Below the pieces are notes generated by a model, which was given only the letters and a program-made list of their open reading frames with translations, made no database searches and was not told the origin of the DNA. The position numbers were made by a program, and so were the translations under genes. Below, in pieces: positions 43,994-52,256 of a DNA stretch of 64,000 nucleotides. The stretch comes from Marinitenerispora sediminis (GTDB lineage Bacteria > Actinomycetota > Actinomycetes > Streptosporangiales > Streptosporangiaceae), in contig NZ_QEIO01000002.1 of NCBI RefSeq assembly GCF_003336425.1, forward strand, positions 1-64,000, read 5' to 3'. How positions within the stretch are numbered: the first letter of the stretch is position 1; each line of letters opens with the position of its first letter.

Positions 43994-44896
43994 TCACGAC
44001 GTTCTGGCCCGCTGCGTGACGACGATGCAGGCGAGCACGATGACGGCGGTCAGGGGGACGGCGGGGCTGAGCTGCTCCCCGAGCAGGAGCACCGCCCACA
44101 CGAGCGTCAGCAGCGGCTGGGCGAGCTGGAGCTGGCTCGCCCGCGCCACACCGATCAGCGCCATGCCCTGGTACCACACGACGAACCCCCCGAACTGCGA
44201 GATGCCGGCGATGTAGGCCATTCCGACGAGGGCCTTCGCCGTGAGGTCGACCGGCTCCTGGGTCAGCGCCCATGCGGACACGACGAGGTTGACTGGCGCC
44301 GCGAGCACGACGCCCCAGGCGATGACGCGCCAGCCCGGCATGTGCGCCGAGAGCCGTCCGCCTTCGGCGTAGCCGGCCGCGCAGACGATGAGGGCGCCGA
44401 AGAGGTAGAGGTCGGCGACCGTCGGCTGTCCGCGGTTCTGCGCGAGGGAGAACACGATGACGGTGGCCGCGCCGGTCCCGGCGGCGGCCCAGAACACCTT
44501 CGAGGGACGGCGCCGGGTGAGCAGGGCGGAGATCGTCGCCGTGGCCATCGGCAGTGCACCGATGACGACCGCCGAATGCGCCGTGGTCGAGGTCTGCAGG
44601 GCGAGTGTCGTGAGCAGGGGGAACCCGATCGCGCACCCGCCCGCGACAACGGCCAGGGCCGGCCAGTCGGCGCGGGCCGGGAGCGGTGCCCGCGTCACGA
44701 GGAGCGCCGCGAGGGCGATGGCGGCGGCGAGGACGCCGCGGACCCCGGTGGCGCTCCACGGGCCGAACCCGTCGAGCGCCCACACGGTACCCGGGAAGCT
44801 GAAGGAGAACCCCACGACGCCGAGCGCGGCGAGGACGGTGCCGTTCGACAGTGGCGATACTCGCCTGCGGACGATAGCGCTACGATCCACATCCAT
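43994..44896 (-). CDS. EamA/DMT-family exporter, DcsJ-like by context
   Basis: The 300-residue membrane protein has about ten helices in two EamA repeats (ALGVVGFSFSFPGTVWAL opens the first; GALIVCAAGYAEGGRL the second), the pattern of drug/metabolite exporters. In the Streptomyces lavendulae D-cycloserine cluster the last gene, dcsJ, encodes a membrane protein that gives resistance; this gene occupies the matching position beyond the MocR gene. Export of the product is therefore the likely role, inferred from context. The ATG at 44896 overlaps the divergent ATG of the MocR gene by two bases; a GTG two codons downstream is also possible. Confidence 0.75.
   Translation of the reverse strand: MDVDRSAIVRRRVSPLSNGTVLAALGVVGFSFSFPGTVWALDGFGPWSATGVRGVLAAAIALAALLVTRAPLPARADWPALAVVAGGCAIGFPLLTTLALQTSTTAHSAVVIGALPMATATISALLTRRRPSKVFWAAAGTGAATVIVFSLAQNRGQPTVADLYLFGALIVCAAGYAEGGRLSAHMPGWRVIAWGVVLAAPVNLVVSAWALTQEPVDLTAKALVGMAYIAGISQFGGFVVWYQGMALIGVARASQLQLAQPLLTLVWAVLLLGEQLSPAVPLTAVIVLACIVVTQRARTS
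44858..44896. promoter_or_regulatory. Divergent start region with overlapping ATG codons
   Basis: The two divergent starts share the bases CATG at 44894-44897. For the plus-strand MocR gene a TACGAT -10-like element at 44881-44886 ends eight bases before the ATG, which fits a leaderless transcript; no Shine-Dalgarno is present on either side. The promoter of the exporter must then lie inside the MocR coding start, a tight arrangement that would let MocR control both genes. Confidence 0.45.
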
Positions 44897-46331
44897 GACC
44901 GACGGTAGCAGTTCGCGGAAACTGGCCAGCGTCCTGGCGCGGGAGATCGAGGCGCTACCCGCCGGGAGCCGCATCGCGACGCACCGGGAGCTCGTGCGCC
45001 GCTTCGGCGTCAGCGCTACCACCGTCTCGCAGGCGCTGGCCCTCCTCACGCAGCGCGGGCTCATCACCTCCCGCCCCGGCGCCGGGACCTACCGCACCGA
45101 GGCGCGGCCCCTGCGGCGCGCCGGAGACACCTCGTGGCAGGAGGCGGCCCTCGAACTCACCAACCGCATCGGCTCGGCGGCCGGCGGCGCGCGCGGCTTC
45201 AAACCGCCCGCGCTCCTGGGAACGCTCTCGACATCGGGACCGGACGTCGTGGACCTCAACGGCGGCTACCTCCACCCCGAACTTCAGCCGCTCAGCGCGC
45301 TGGGCACCGCGCTGTCCCGCGCCGCCCGCCGCTCGGAGGCATGGGACCGCCCGCCCGTCGGCGGGGTCCCCGAACTGCGCGACTGGTTCGCCTCCGACAT
45401 CGGCGGCGGCCTGGGCCGGCACGACGTCCTCGTCTGCGGTGGCGGCCAGAGCGCCCTGGCGACCGCGCTGCGCGCCCTCGGCCAGCCGGGCGACCCGGTC
45501 GTCATCGAGTCGCCGACCTACCCGGGGACGATCGCGGCCGCCCATGCCGCGGGCCTGCGGACGATTCCGGTCCCGCTCGACGGCGAAGGCCTCCGCCCCG
45601 ACTACCTCGACGAGGCACTGGCGCGAACCCGGGCGCGCGTCGTCATCGTCCAGCCGCTGTTCCAGAACCCCACCGGAACGAGTCTCCCGGTGGGCCGGCA
45701 GCACGAGGTCCGCGGTATCGCCCGCGGCCACGGGGCCTTCGTCATCGAGGACGACTTCGCCCGCCACATGGCGCATGCCGACGCCGGGCCGGTCCCGCCG
45801 CCCATGATCGCCGACGACCCCGACGGCACCGTCGTCCACATCCGGTCGCTGACCAAGGCGACGTCGCCGAACCTGCGCGTCGCCGCCCTCGCGGCCCGCG
45901 GCCCGGTCACCGCGAGGTTGCGCGCCGCCCACGTCATCGACACGATGTTCGTGCCCGCGCCCCTGCAGTACACGGCGCTCGAGGTGGTGACCGCGTCCGG
46001 GTGGAAGCGCGCCCTCGCCACGCTGGGTTCGGCCCTGGAGCACCGGCGCAGGGTCGCCGTCGACGCCGTTTCGGCGACGTTCGGCCCGCACGTCCTCGCG
46101 GTCCGCCCACGCGGCGGCTACCACCTCTGGGTGTCGCTGCCGGGCCACCTGGACGGCGGGCAACTCGCCGCCACCGCACCGGCGAACGGGGTCGCCCTCA
46201 CCCCCGGCGACAACTTCTACCCCACCGACAGCAGCGCCCCGCACGTACGGCTCAGCTACGTGGCGGCGCCATCGGCCGCGGACGTCGACGACGCCATCCG
46301 CCGCCTGGCACCGCTCCTCACCGAACCGTGA
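44895..46331 (+). CDS. MocR/GntR-type PLP-dependent regulator
   Basis: The 478-residue protein has an N-terminal GntR winged helix (THRELVRRFGVSATTVSQALALLTQRGLI, residues 30-60) and a fold-type I aminotransferase domain. The PLP lysine is retained in RSLTKATSPNLRVAAL (Lys321), as are the NPTG motif in QPLFQNPTGTSLP and the Asp in VIEDDFARHM. MocR proteins use PLP or its adducts as signals. Cycloserine reacts with PLP enzymes, so a regulator that senses the cluster product through a PLP adduct is an attractive hypothesis. It is divergent from the exporter and convergent with the DcsG-like gene. A catalytic role is also possible. Confidence 0.82.
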   Translation: MTDGSSSRKLASVLAREIEALPAGSRIATHRELVRRFGVSATTVSQALALLTQRGLITSRPGAGTYRTEARPLRRAGDTSWQEAALELTNRIGSAAGGARGFKPPALLGTLSTSGPDVVDLNGGYLHPELQPLSALGTALSRAARRSEAWDRPPVGGVPELRDWFASDIGGGLGRHDVLVCGGGQSALATALRALGQPGDPVVIESPTYPGTIAAAHAAGLRTIPVPLDGEGLRPDYLDEALARTRARVVIVQPLFQNPTGTSLPVGRQHEVRGIARGHGAFVIEDDFARHMAHADAGPVPPPMIADDPDGTVVHIRSLTKATSPNLRVAALAARGPVTARLRAAHVIDTMFVPAPLQYTALEVVTASGWKRALATLGSALEHRRRVAVDAVSATFGPHVLAVRPRGGYHLWVSLPGHLDGGQLAATAPANGVALTPGDNFYPTDSSAPHVRLSYVAAPSAADVDDAIRRLAPLLTEP

Positions 46332-46416
46332 GCCCGCCGCTTCCGCCCGACACCGGAGACCGCCCGCGCCGCCCGCGCCGCCCGCGGCCGCGGCCTCGGC
46401 CCCGCGACGCGCCTCC

Positions 46417-47316
46417 CTAGCGGTCCAGCCGTCCGGCCAGGGCGCGTGCGAAACGCAGCGCGCCGCCCTCGGCGAAAGGCAGGCTGAGCGACGGCTCGCA
46501 CAGTTCCATCTCGAGTACCACCGGTGTGCCGTCATCGGCGCGGACGAGATCGACGCGCCCGTAGAGCAGCGGGCGGTCGAGGCCCAGGTGCGAGGCCGCG
46601 GCGTCGAACACGGCCTGGGCCACGGCGCGCTCGCCCTCGTCGGCGTCCCGCGCCTTGCGCACGTCCTGCGTCGGTGCGCTCACCGTGCCGTCCGGGAGGA
46701 GCAGCGCGCTCTTGCGGATGGCGTGGCTGTAGACACCGTCGAAATAGATCATGTCGGTCTCGCCGTCGCGGTCGATCGACTCCAGATAGGGCTGCAGGAT
46801 GACGCGGTCGCCCCTTCCCAGCAGCCGGGCGATGTGCCCGGCCGCCTCGGCGTCCCGGTGCCGGCCGTAGCGCTGGACGTCCTTCGAGTAGGCGCCGACC
46901 GTCGGTTTCACCACGATCTCCGCGGCCTGGGGATGGGCGGTGCGGAACTCCCGCACGGCCGTCAGCGGGTCGGTACCGGGTCCGACGATCCGGCTCGGGA
47001 CGACCGGCACGCCGTACGCGGCGAGGTCGGCCAGGTAGAGCTTGTCGAGACTCCAGCGCACCACCGGCATGGGATTGAACAGCTGCGTCGAGGCGGCGAC
47101 GCGCTCGCCCCAGGCGAGGAATTCCGGCAGCCGCTCCACGTAGGTCCAGGGAGAGCGCAGCAGAACGGTGCCGAAACGCCCCCAGTCGACGCTCGGGTCG
47201 TCCCAGTCGCACACCTCGGCTGTGAGGCCGACCGCTCGGCATGCGTCGAGCAGGAGCGGCATGTCGTAGTCGATCGGAAGGCTGTCCGCGTCGGTGACCA
47301 AGGCGAGGGCGCCCAT
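46417..47316 (-). CDS. dcsG: ATP-grasp ligase, DcsG-like cycloserine cyclase
   Basis: The 299-residue protein is an ATP-grasp enzyme (EIVVKPTVGAYSKDVQRYG, VILQPYLESIDRDGETDMIYFDG, PLLYGRVDLVRADDG and PVVLEMELCEPSLSL). DcsG of Streptomyces lavendulae, of the same length as far as I recall, cyclises O-ureido-D-serine to D-cycloserine using ATP. The opening LALVTDADSLPIDYDMPLLLDA fits this family. It lies 183 bases after the SDR gene, last in the biosynthetic operon. The ATG at 47316 is chosen because the fold begins there; no good Shine-Dalgarno is seen. Since no racemase gene is present, its substrate may be the L-isomer or another ureido compound. Confidence 0.75.
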   Translation of the reverse strand: MGALALVTDADSLPIDYDMPLLLDACRAVGLTAEVCDWDDPSVDWGRFGTVLLRSPWTYVERLPEFLAWGERVAASTQLFNPMPVVRWSLDKLYLADLAAYGVPVVPSRIVGPGTDPLTAVREFRTAHPQAAEIVVKPTVGAYSKDVQRYGRHRDAEAAGHIARLLGRGDRVILQPYLESIDRDGETDMIYFDGVYSHAIRKSALLLPDGTVSAPTQDVRKARDADEGERAVAQAVFDAAASHLGLDRPLLYGRVDLVRADDGTPVVLEMELCEPSLSLPFAEGGALRFARALAGRLDR

Positions 47317-47499
47317 AGAGCACGTCCAATACTGGAGTGGGGAGCAGGCTGCGGCCGAGTCGGGTGTCGGGTACCGGCTACGGGTTCCTCCCGCCGTACG
47401 GGAGCGGCGGCTCACGGACTCGCCGCGGTGTCGCGTGTCCGCGGTCCGGTGTGCCGTAGTCATAAGGACGTTCCGTGCCGCCGGCGGCACCGGAGTGGC

Positions 47500-48246
47500 T
47501 CACCACGGCAGGACCTCGCCCATGTGCACGTAGCTGCCGCTGGGGCCGTCGTCGCCGAGCAGGGCCATGCGGACGCTGGTCCGGGCGCCGTCGGAGGCGT
47601 CCTGCGCGCCCGCACCGTCGTTGAGGTCGGTCCTGGTGTAGCCGGGGTGGACGGCGTTCACCTTGATCGGGGTGCCGCGCAGTTCGTACGCCAGGTGCAC
47701 GGTCCAGGAGTTCACCGCGCTCTTGGAGGCGCTGTAGGCCGGGAGCGACTTGAACATGGGGTCGTAGGTGTAGGAGTCCGGGTCGCTGTGCATGGTCAGC
47801 GAGGCGAGCAGGCTGGAGACGTTGACGATGCGGCCCGCCGCGGACCTGCGGAGCAGCGGCAGGAAGGCCGTGGTCACCGCGACGACGCCGAACAGGTTGG
47901 TCTCGAACGTCTCCCGCCAGCGCCGCAGCGGCTGCTCCGACGGATGCCTGCCGTACTCCTCCGTCCGGATCCCGGCGTTGTTCACGAGGATGTCGAGGCG
48001 GCCGTACCTGCTCGCGACGTCCGCGGTCGCGGCGGAGACGCTGTCCGGGTCCGTGACGTCGAGCACCCCGGCTTCGACGTCGAGACCGCCGCTCCGCAGC
48101 GCCGTCGCCGCCGCGGCGGCCGCCGCGCGGTCGCGGCCGGTCAGCAGGACGCGGACTCCGCTCTCGGCGAGCTGGCGGGCGATCTCGAACCCGATGCCGC
48201 GGTTGGCGCCGGTGACGAGGGCGATGCTGGCGGGGGGTCCGGACAC
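47500..48246 (-). CDS. Short-chain dehydrogenase/reductase in the cycloserine-type cluster
   Basis: The 248-residue SDR has the cofactor motif TGANRGIGFEIA, NNAG in ILVNNAGI, the catalytic Ser in NVSSLLASL and YSASK, with an insert between Ser and Tyr as in carbonyl-reductase-like SDRs, so NADP(H) is likely. It starts 50 bases after the DcsE-like gene and precedes the DcsG-like gene, so it is cotranscribed with them. I recall no SDR step in the D-cycloserine pathway, so it may modify the product or an intermediate. GTG start at 48246. Confidence 0.8.
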   Translation of the reverse strand: MSGPPASIALVTGANRGIGFEIARQLAESGVRVLLTGRDRAAAAAAATALRSGGLDVEAGVLDVTDPDSVSAATADVASRYGRLDILVNNAGIRTEEYGRHPSEQPLRRWRETFETNLFGVVAVTTAFLPLLRRSAAGRIVNVSSLLASLTMHSDPDSYTYDPMFKSLPAYSASKSAVNSWTVHLAYELRGTPIKVNAVHPGYTRTDLNDGAGAQDASDGARTSVRMALLGDDGPSGSYVHMGEVLPW

Positions 48247-48296
48247 ATCAGACTCGCTCTCTACGAAGACGGGGAGCGGCCGCGGGGGCCGCTCTC

Positions 48297-49415
48297 CTAC
48301 CAACCCACGGACAGGAACTTCGCCACCGGGGGGCCGAACCGGCCGGTGTCCACCAGGAAGGCGTCGTGGCCCTCCTGCGATTCCAGCGCCAGGAACTGGA
48401 CGTCGGCACCGCTGGCGCTCAGGCCCTCGGCGATCTCCCGCTGCTGGTGCAGCGGGAACAGGATGTCGCTCCGCACGCCGATCACCAGCGCCTTCTCCAG
48501 GCGCAGCCGGGAGAGTGCCTCGCCGGCGGTGCTCCCGCACGACTCGCCGAGATCGAAGCGGTCCATGCTCCGGCTGAGGTAGAGGTAGCTGTTGGGATCG
48601 AAGCGGCGGACGAAGCGCTGGGCGTGGAACTCCAGATAGCCCTCCACCGCGAATTCGGGCCCGAACGGCTCCGCGGCCCCCGGACGCCCCGGATCCAGGC
48701 GCGCCCGGCCGAAGCGGTGTTCCCATTCCTGGGCCGAGCGGTACGTCGTCATGCCCAGTTTGCGGGCCGTGAGCATTCCGCGTTCCGGATAGCGCTCCTC
48801 GTCGTAGCGGCCCTGGTTCCAGTTCGGATCGGAGCGGACCGCCTCGCGCTGCAAGGAGCGGATGGCGATCGAGAACGGCAGTGAGTTGGCCGCTCCGGAG
48901 ATGTTGATGTGGCTGCGTGCCAGACCGGGGTGCCGGGCGAGCAGGGCCAGCGCGCTCATCCCGCCCATGGAGGCGCCGATCACGCTGGCCAGGCGTTCGA
49001 CACCCAGCGCGCGCACGGTGCGGGCCGCCGCGTCGGCGATGTCCTCGATCGACAGCTCCGGGAAATCCAGCCGGTACGGCTGGCCCGTGTCCGGATCTGG
49101 CGAAGCCGGCCCGGTCGAGCCCTTGCAGCTGCCGAGCGAGTTCACGCAGATCACGTGCCAGCGGTCCGTGTCGATCGGCTTGCCCGGTCCGAGCATGGGC
49201 TCCCACCAGCCGGGCGCGGGGTCGTCCGGGTGCGAGGCCGCGTGCGCGTCCGGTGAGAGGCCGGTGAGGAGGAGAACGGCGTTGTCGCGTGCCGCGTTCA
49301 GCCGCCCGAAGGTCTCATAGGCGATGCGGGCGCCGTACAGCGCGCCGCCGCGCTTCATCGGAAAGCCGGCCGGCAGGTCGGCGAAGCACGTTGCTGGCGG
49401 GATGAATTCCCTCAT
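48297..49415 (-). CDS. dcsE: Homoserine O-acetyltransferase homologue, DcsE-like serine O-acetyltransferase
   Basis: The 372-residue alpha/beta hydrolase belongs to the MetX family. The nucleophile is Ser149 in GASMGGM, with the Asp in GVRSDILFP and the His in QEGHDAF. DcsE of the D-cycloserine pathway is a MetX homologue that acetylates L-serine, giving O-acetylserine for the next enzyme. Position between DcsD-like and later genes points to that role rather than methionine synthesis; no MetY or other methionine gene is nearby. GGGAG and AGGTGA lie before the ATG. It follows the DcsD-like gene after 51 bases. Confidence 0.8.
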   Translation of the reverse strand: MREFIPPATCFADLPAGFPMKRGGALYGARIAYETFGRLNAARDNAVLLLTGLSPDAHAASHPDDPAPGWWEPMLGPGKPIDTDRWHVICVNSLGSCKGSTGPASPDPDTGQPYRLDFPELSIEDIADAAARTVRALGVERLASVIGASMGGMSALALLARHPGLARSHINISGAANSLPFSIAIRSLQREAVRSDPNWNQGRYDEERYPERGMLTARKLGMTTYRSAQEWEHRFGRARLDPGRPGAAEPFGPEFAVEGYLEFHAQRFVRRFDPNSYLYLSRSMDRFDLGESCGSTAGEALSRLRLEKALVIGVRSDILFPLHQQREIAEGLSASGADVQFLALESQEGHDAFLVDTGRFGPPVAKFLSVGW

Positions 49416-49466
49416 TCACCTGCTCCCGGTGTCGCGTGCGTAGGCGGGGGCGCGGATCGGCTGGAC

Positions 49467-50444
49467 TCAGGTGCCATGGGGGCCGGCGTCGAGCGAGTCC
49501 AGCCACTCGTCGTCCGACCCGTCGTTCACGTCCTCGAGCAGGAACGTGGACAGGTAGCGCTCACCGGTGTCCGGCAGCATCGCGAGCAGCACCGCGCCCT
49601 CCGGCGCGCTCTCTGCGACGCGCAGCGCCGTCGCCAGGGTCGCGCCGGCCGAAATACCGGTGAATATGCCCTCCTCGGCGGCCAGCCGGCGGGCGGTGTC
49701 CCGCCCCACCACTTCGTTGACGGTCACGAGTTCGTCGATGACGCTCCGGTCGAGCACCCCGGGCACGAAGTCGGGCGCCCACCCCTGGATCCGGTGCACG
49801 TTCCACTCCTTGCCGGACAGCACGGCGGCGGTCTCCGGTTCGGCGACGACGATGCGCACCTCGGGCCGGGCCAGCTTCAGCATCTGCCCGACCCCGGTCA
49901 GGGTGCCGCTGGTGCCGAAGCCGGTGACGAAGTAGTCCAGCCGCTTTCCGGCGAAGTCGCCGAGGATCTCCGCTGCCGTGGTCTCGCGGTGGTAGGCGGG
50001 GTTCGCGGGATTGTCGAACTGGTTGGCCCGGAACCAGCCGTGTTTGGCCGCCAGTTCGTCCGCGATGCGGTTCCCGCCGCTGCTGCCCTCGGCGCCGGGG
50101 AAGAGGATGACCTTGCCGCCGTAGGCGCGGATGAGCTTGCGCCGCTCCACCGAGTAGGTATCGGACATCACCGCCACGAACTTGTAGCCGCGCGCCGCCG
50201 CCACCATCGCCAACGCGATGCCGACGTTGCCCGATGTGCACTCCGCGATCGTGTCACCGGGCTTCAGCAGCCCCTTCGCCTCGGCGTCGAGGACGACGGA
50301 GAGCGCGAGCCGGTCCTTCACCGAGCCGCCGGGGTTGAACGACTCCGCCTTCACATAGACGGTGACGTGCTCGGGTGCGAGCCGGTGCAGTCTGACGATG
50401 GGCGTGCGGCCGATCGTGTCCAGGATGCTGTCGTGGATGGGCAT
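49467..50444 (-). CDS. dcsD: Cysteine synthase homologue, DcsD-like O-ureido-L-serine synthase
   Basis: The 325-residue protein is a fold-type II PLP enzyme of the CysK family: PLP lysine Lys43 in NPGGSVKDR, substrate loop TSGNVGIAL, phosphate-binding GFGTSGTLTG and ISAGA. In place of the usual MPETMS of CysK it has MSDTYS. DcsD joins O-acetyl-L-serine with hydroxyurea to form O-ureido-L-serine, and the neighbouring hydroxyarginase homologue would supply hydroxyurea. It also could make cysteine as a side reaction. The C-terminal tail (NDGSDDEWLDSLDAGP) is acidic and longer than in CysK. Start ATG at 50444. Confidence 0.8.
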   Translation of the reverse strand: MPIHDSILDTIGRTPIVRLHRLAPEHVTVYVKAESFNPGGSVKDRLALSVVLDAEAKGLLKPGDTIAECTSGNVGIALAMVAAARGYKFVAVMSDTYSVERRKLIRAYGGKVILFPGAEGSSGGNRIADELAAKHGWFRANQFDNPANPAYHRETTAAEILGDFAGKRLDYFVTGFGTSGTLTGVGQMLKLARPEVRIVVAEPETAAVLSGKEWNVHRIQGWAPDFVPGVLDRSVIDELVTVNEVVGRDTARRLAAEEGIFTGISAGATLATALRVAESAPEGAVLLAMLPDTGERYLSTFLLEDVNDGSDDEWLDSLDAGPHGT

Positions 50445-50605
50445 GAGGACCGTCCTTCGCTGGAGAATGCGGCAGAGGGGGTCGGCCGGCGGGTCCGCTC
50501 GGTACCGTCCGGCCGGAGGCGGATGCGGCGGAGAGGCGTACGGCTGGAACCGGAAGCCGGGCCTTCGCTGCCGAGCGCCCGGGGGCGCCTGGGAGTGGCA
50601 CGGGG

Positions 50606-51427
50606 CTATCCGGCGCGCGCCGGCTCGAACACGGGGGCGACCATGTCGAGAATGGCGGAGACCGCCTTCCGGCTGCTCCCGTCGTCTGCCGGTGCGTTGA
50701 ACTCCGCCAGTTCGACGCCGAGGAGGCGCTCCGGGGGGACCGATTCGAACAGGGCGCGGATCTGGGCCTCGGACATGCCGTCCGGGACCTGGTAGTCGGC
50801 CGGTACCGACGAACCCGGATCGAGGACGTCCCAGTCGACATGGATCCACACGGGCGACCCGTTGACGGCGTCCGCGACGTTCTCCGGAGTCGCCTCCGCC
50901 GGAGGGATGACCCGGACGCCGGCCTTCCGCAGCAGTTCGTGTTCGGCGCCGTCGATGTCGCGTGCCCCCACGAGGACGGCCTGCTCGGGCCGCAGGCCGG
51001 CACCGTGGCCGCTGTCCCAGAGCCCGCACGCGGCCGCGAGCACCATGCCGCCGAGATAACCGGTCTCCGTCGTGTCCGGCGTGTTGAAGTCGCCGTGCGC
51101 GTCGACGTAGAGCACCACGGCGTCCGGATGCTCGCGGGCCACGACCGGCAGTGAGGCGAGACTGGCCGAACAGGTGTTGGCGATCATCGCCGTGCGGTTG
51201 CCGCCCTGGACGCTCGCCGCGACGGCCCGCCCCAGTTGCACGAGTGTCTCCCTCGCCTGGGGGAGGCTGACGCTCCAATCGTCGTCGGCGGGTGGTGCCG
51301 CCTTTCCGACGTATCGGCCGGTCAGGCCGTAGCGGTGTTCCAGGGCCCGTGCGGTCTGCGCCGCGCCCTCGATCATCCGTGCCGCCCGGTCGGCTACCCG
51401 GCCCTGGGAAACAATGAGATCGATCAT
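50606..51427 (-). CDS. dcsB: Arginase-family enzyme, DcsB-like hydroxyarginase
   Basis: The 273-residue ureohydrolase retains metal ligands Asp109, His111 and Asp113 (DAHGDF) and Asp198 and Asp200 (VDWDVLDP). The first ligand His of arginases (in GGDHS) is replaced by Cys86 in ANTCSASL. DcsB hydrolyses N-hydroxy-L-arginine to hydroxyurea and ornithine; I recall a Cys at this place in DcsB too, so the substitution would mark the hydroxyarginase branch. It lies between the DcsA- and DcsD-like genes. The gap to the next gene (161 bases, 50445-50605) is where dcsC stands in the known cluster; here it is empty. Confidence 0.82.
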   Translation of the reverse strand: MIDLIVSQGRVADRAARMIEGAAQTARALEHRYGLTGRYVGKAAPPADDDWSVSLPQARETLVQLGRAVAASVQGGNRTAMIANTCSASLASLPVVAREHPDAVVLYVDAHGDFNTPDTTETGYLGGMVLAAACGLWDSGHGAGLRPEQAVLVGARDIDGAEHELLRKAGVRVIPPAEATPENVADAVNGSPVWIHVDWDVLDPGSSVPADYQVPDGMSEAQIRALFESVPPERLLGVELAEFNAPADDGSSRKAVSAILDMVAPVFEPARAG

Positions 51428-51515
51428 CGGCTGGAGTTCCCTCCTCGTTTCGCGAGCGGTACCGCCGGCCGCCCCGCCTCGCCGCGTGCGGACGGGCGGC
51501 GCCGAGCGGGTCGGC

Positions 51516-52256
51516 CTAGGGTTTCCGAAACCTGAAAGGACACCGGTCCGTCCTCTCGACGTTGTCCTCCACCAGGCCGTACTGCTGCCACTCGGGTGCG
51601 CCGGTGCCGTAGGTGCCCAGTTGGAGGGCGTGCGGGCTGCCGTCGTAGCGCTCGATCCGCCTGCGGATGTTCGAGCGGACGTTGCGGCCGCTCGGCGTGT
51701 CGCCGGCGAAGACGTCGAACCGCTCGCGGGGGTTGATGACCAGGACGAAGTGCGTGCCGAGATTGCGGCTGCGCCGAACGCGGTGCGCCGGGCTGCTCAT
51801 GTTGCAGAAGAGCGGCATGCCGTTGAAGGACATGGACCAGGAGTCGGAGCCGGGGTCCCTGCCGACGCCCTCCGGCCAGGGCTCGGGGTCCATCTCGTGC
51901 AGTTCCTGAAGGACCCTCCAGCCGAAGGCGTGGTACTCCTCGACGGAGCGCGCCGCCACGGCGTCCAGGGAGAACGCCGCGGCCAGCGGGTAGGCGGTGT
52001 CCAGCCTGCCGTCCCACTCCCTGGACAGCTCGACGTACTCTTCGAGGCCGCCCGCCAGGTGCTCGATGCCGCTTCTTTCGCCGTTCTCCACGAAGATCAG
52101 CTTCAGGAGCCGCTTCCGGAACGCGTTCCTGGAGAAGACGCACGGAAAACCGGGGTCGGTGAGCCGGGCCTCTATGTCGTTGAAAGCGTCGCGGTGCCAT
52201 CCCGTTCCGTCGTCGCCGATGTGTGTCTGGGAAATCAGTTTCGGTTTCTTGGTCAT
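51516..52256 (-). CDS. dcsA: YqcI/YcgG-family heme protein, DcsA-like arginine N-hydroxylase
   Basis: The 246-residue protein belongs to the YqcI/YcgG family: FPCVFSRNAFRKRLLKLIF, WSMSFNGMPLFCNMSSPAH and RRSRNLGTHFVLVINPRE are conserved blocks. DcsA is a heme protein that, in genetic and biochemical work on D-cycloserine, makes N-hydroxy-L-arginine from arginine; GntA in guanitoxin synthesis is another heme hydroxylase of the family. Candidate heme ligands are Cys or His in CVFSRN, FCNMSSPAH or similar, which cannot be chosen from sequence alone. It is the first gene of the cluster operon, 88 bases ahead of the DcsB-like gene. ATG at 52256 is preferred to a TTG three codons earlier. Confidence 0.78.
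   Translation of the reverse strand: MTKKPKLISQTHIGDDGTGWHRDAFNDIEARLTDPGFPCVFSRNAFRKRLLKLIFVENGERSGIEHLAGGLEEYVELSREWDGRLDTAYPLAAAFSLDAVAARSVEEYHAFGWRVLQELHEMDPEPWPEGVGRDPGSDSWSMSFNGMPLFCNMSSPAHRVRRSRNLGTHFVLVINPRERFDVFAGDTPSGRNVRSNIRRRIERYDGSPHALQLGTYGTGAPEWQQYGLVEDNVERTDRCPFRFRKP

Noticed and set aside
46332-46416. Short repeats of a CCGCCCGCG-like unit between the MocR and DcsG-like genes
   Set aside because: Only about three imperfect copies in a GC-rich convergent gap; consistent with a terminator region or chance composition.
50445-50605. Remnant of a dcsC racemase gene between the DcsB- and DcsD-like genes
   Set aside because: Only 161 bases are present and none of the translated frames shows DapF-like motifs.
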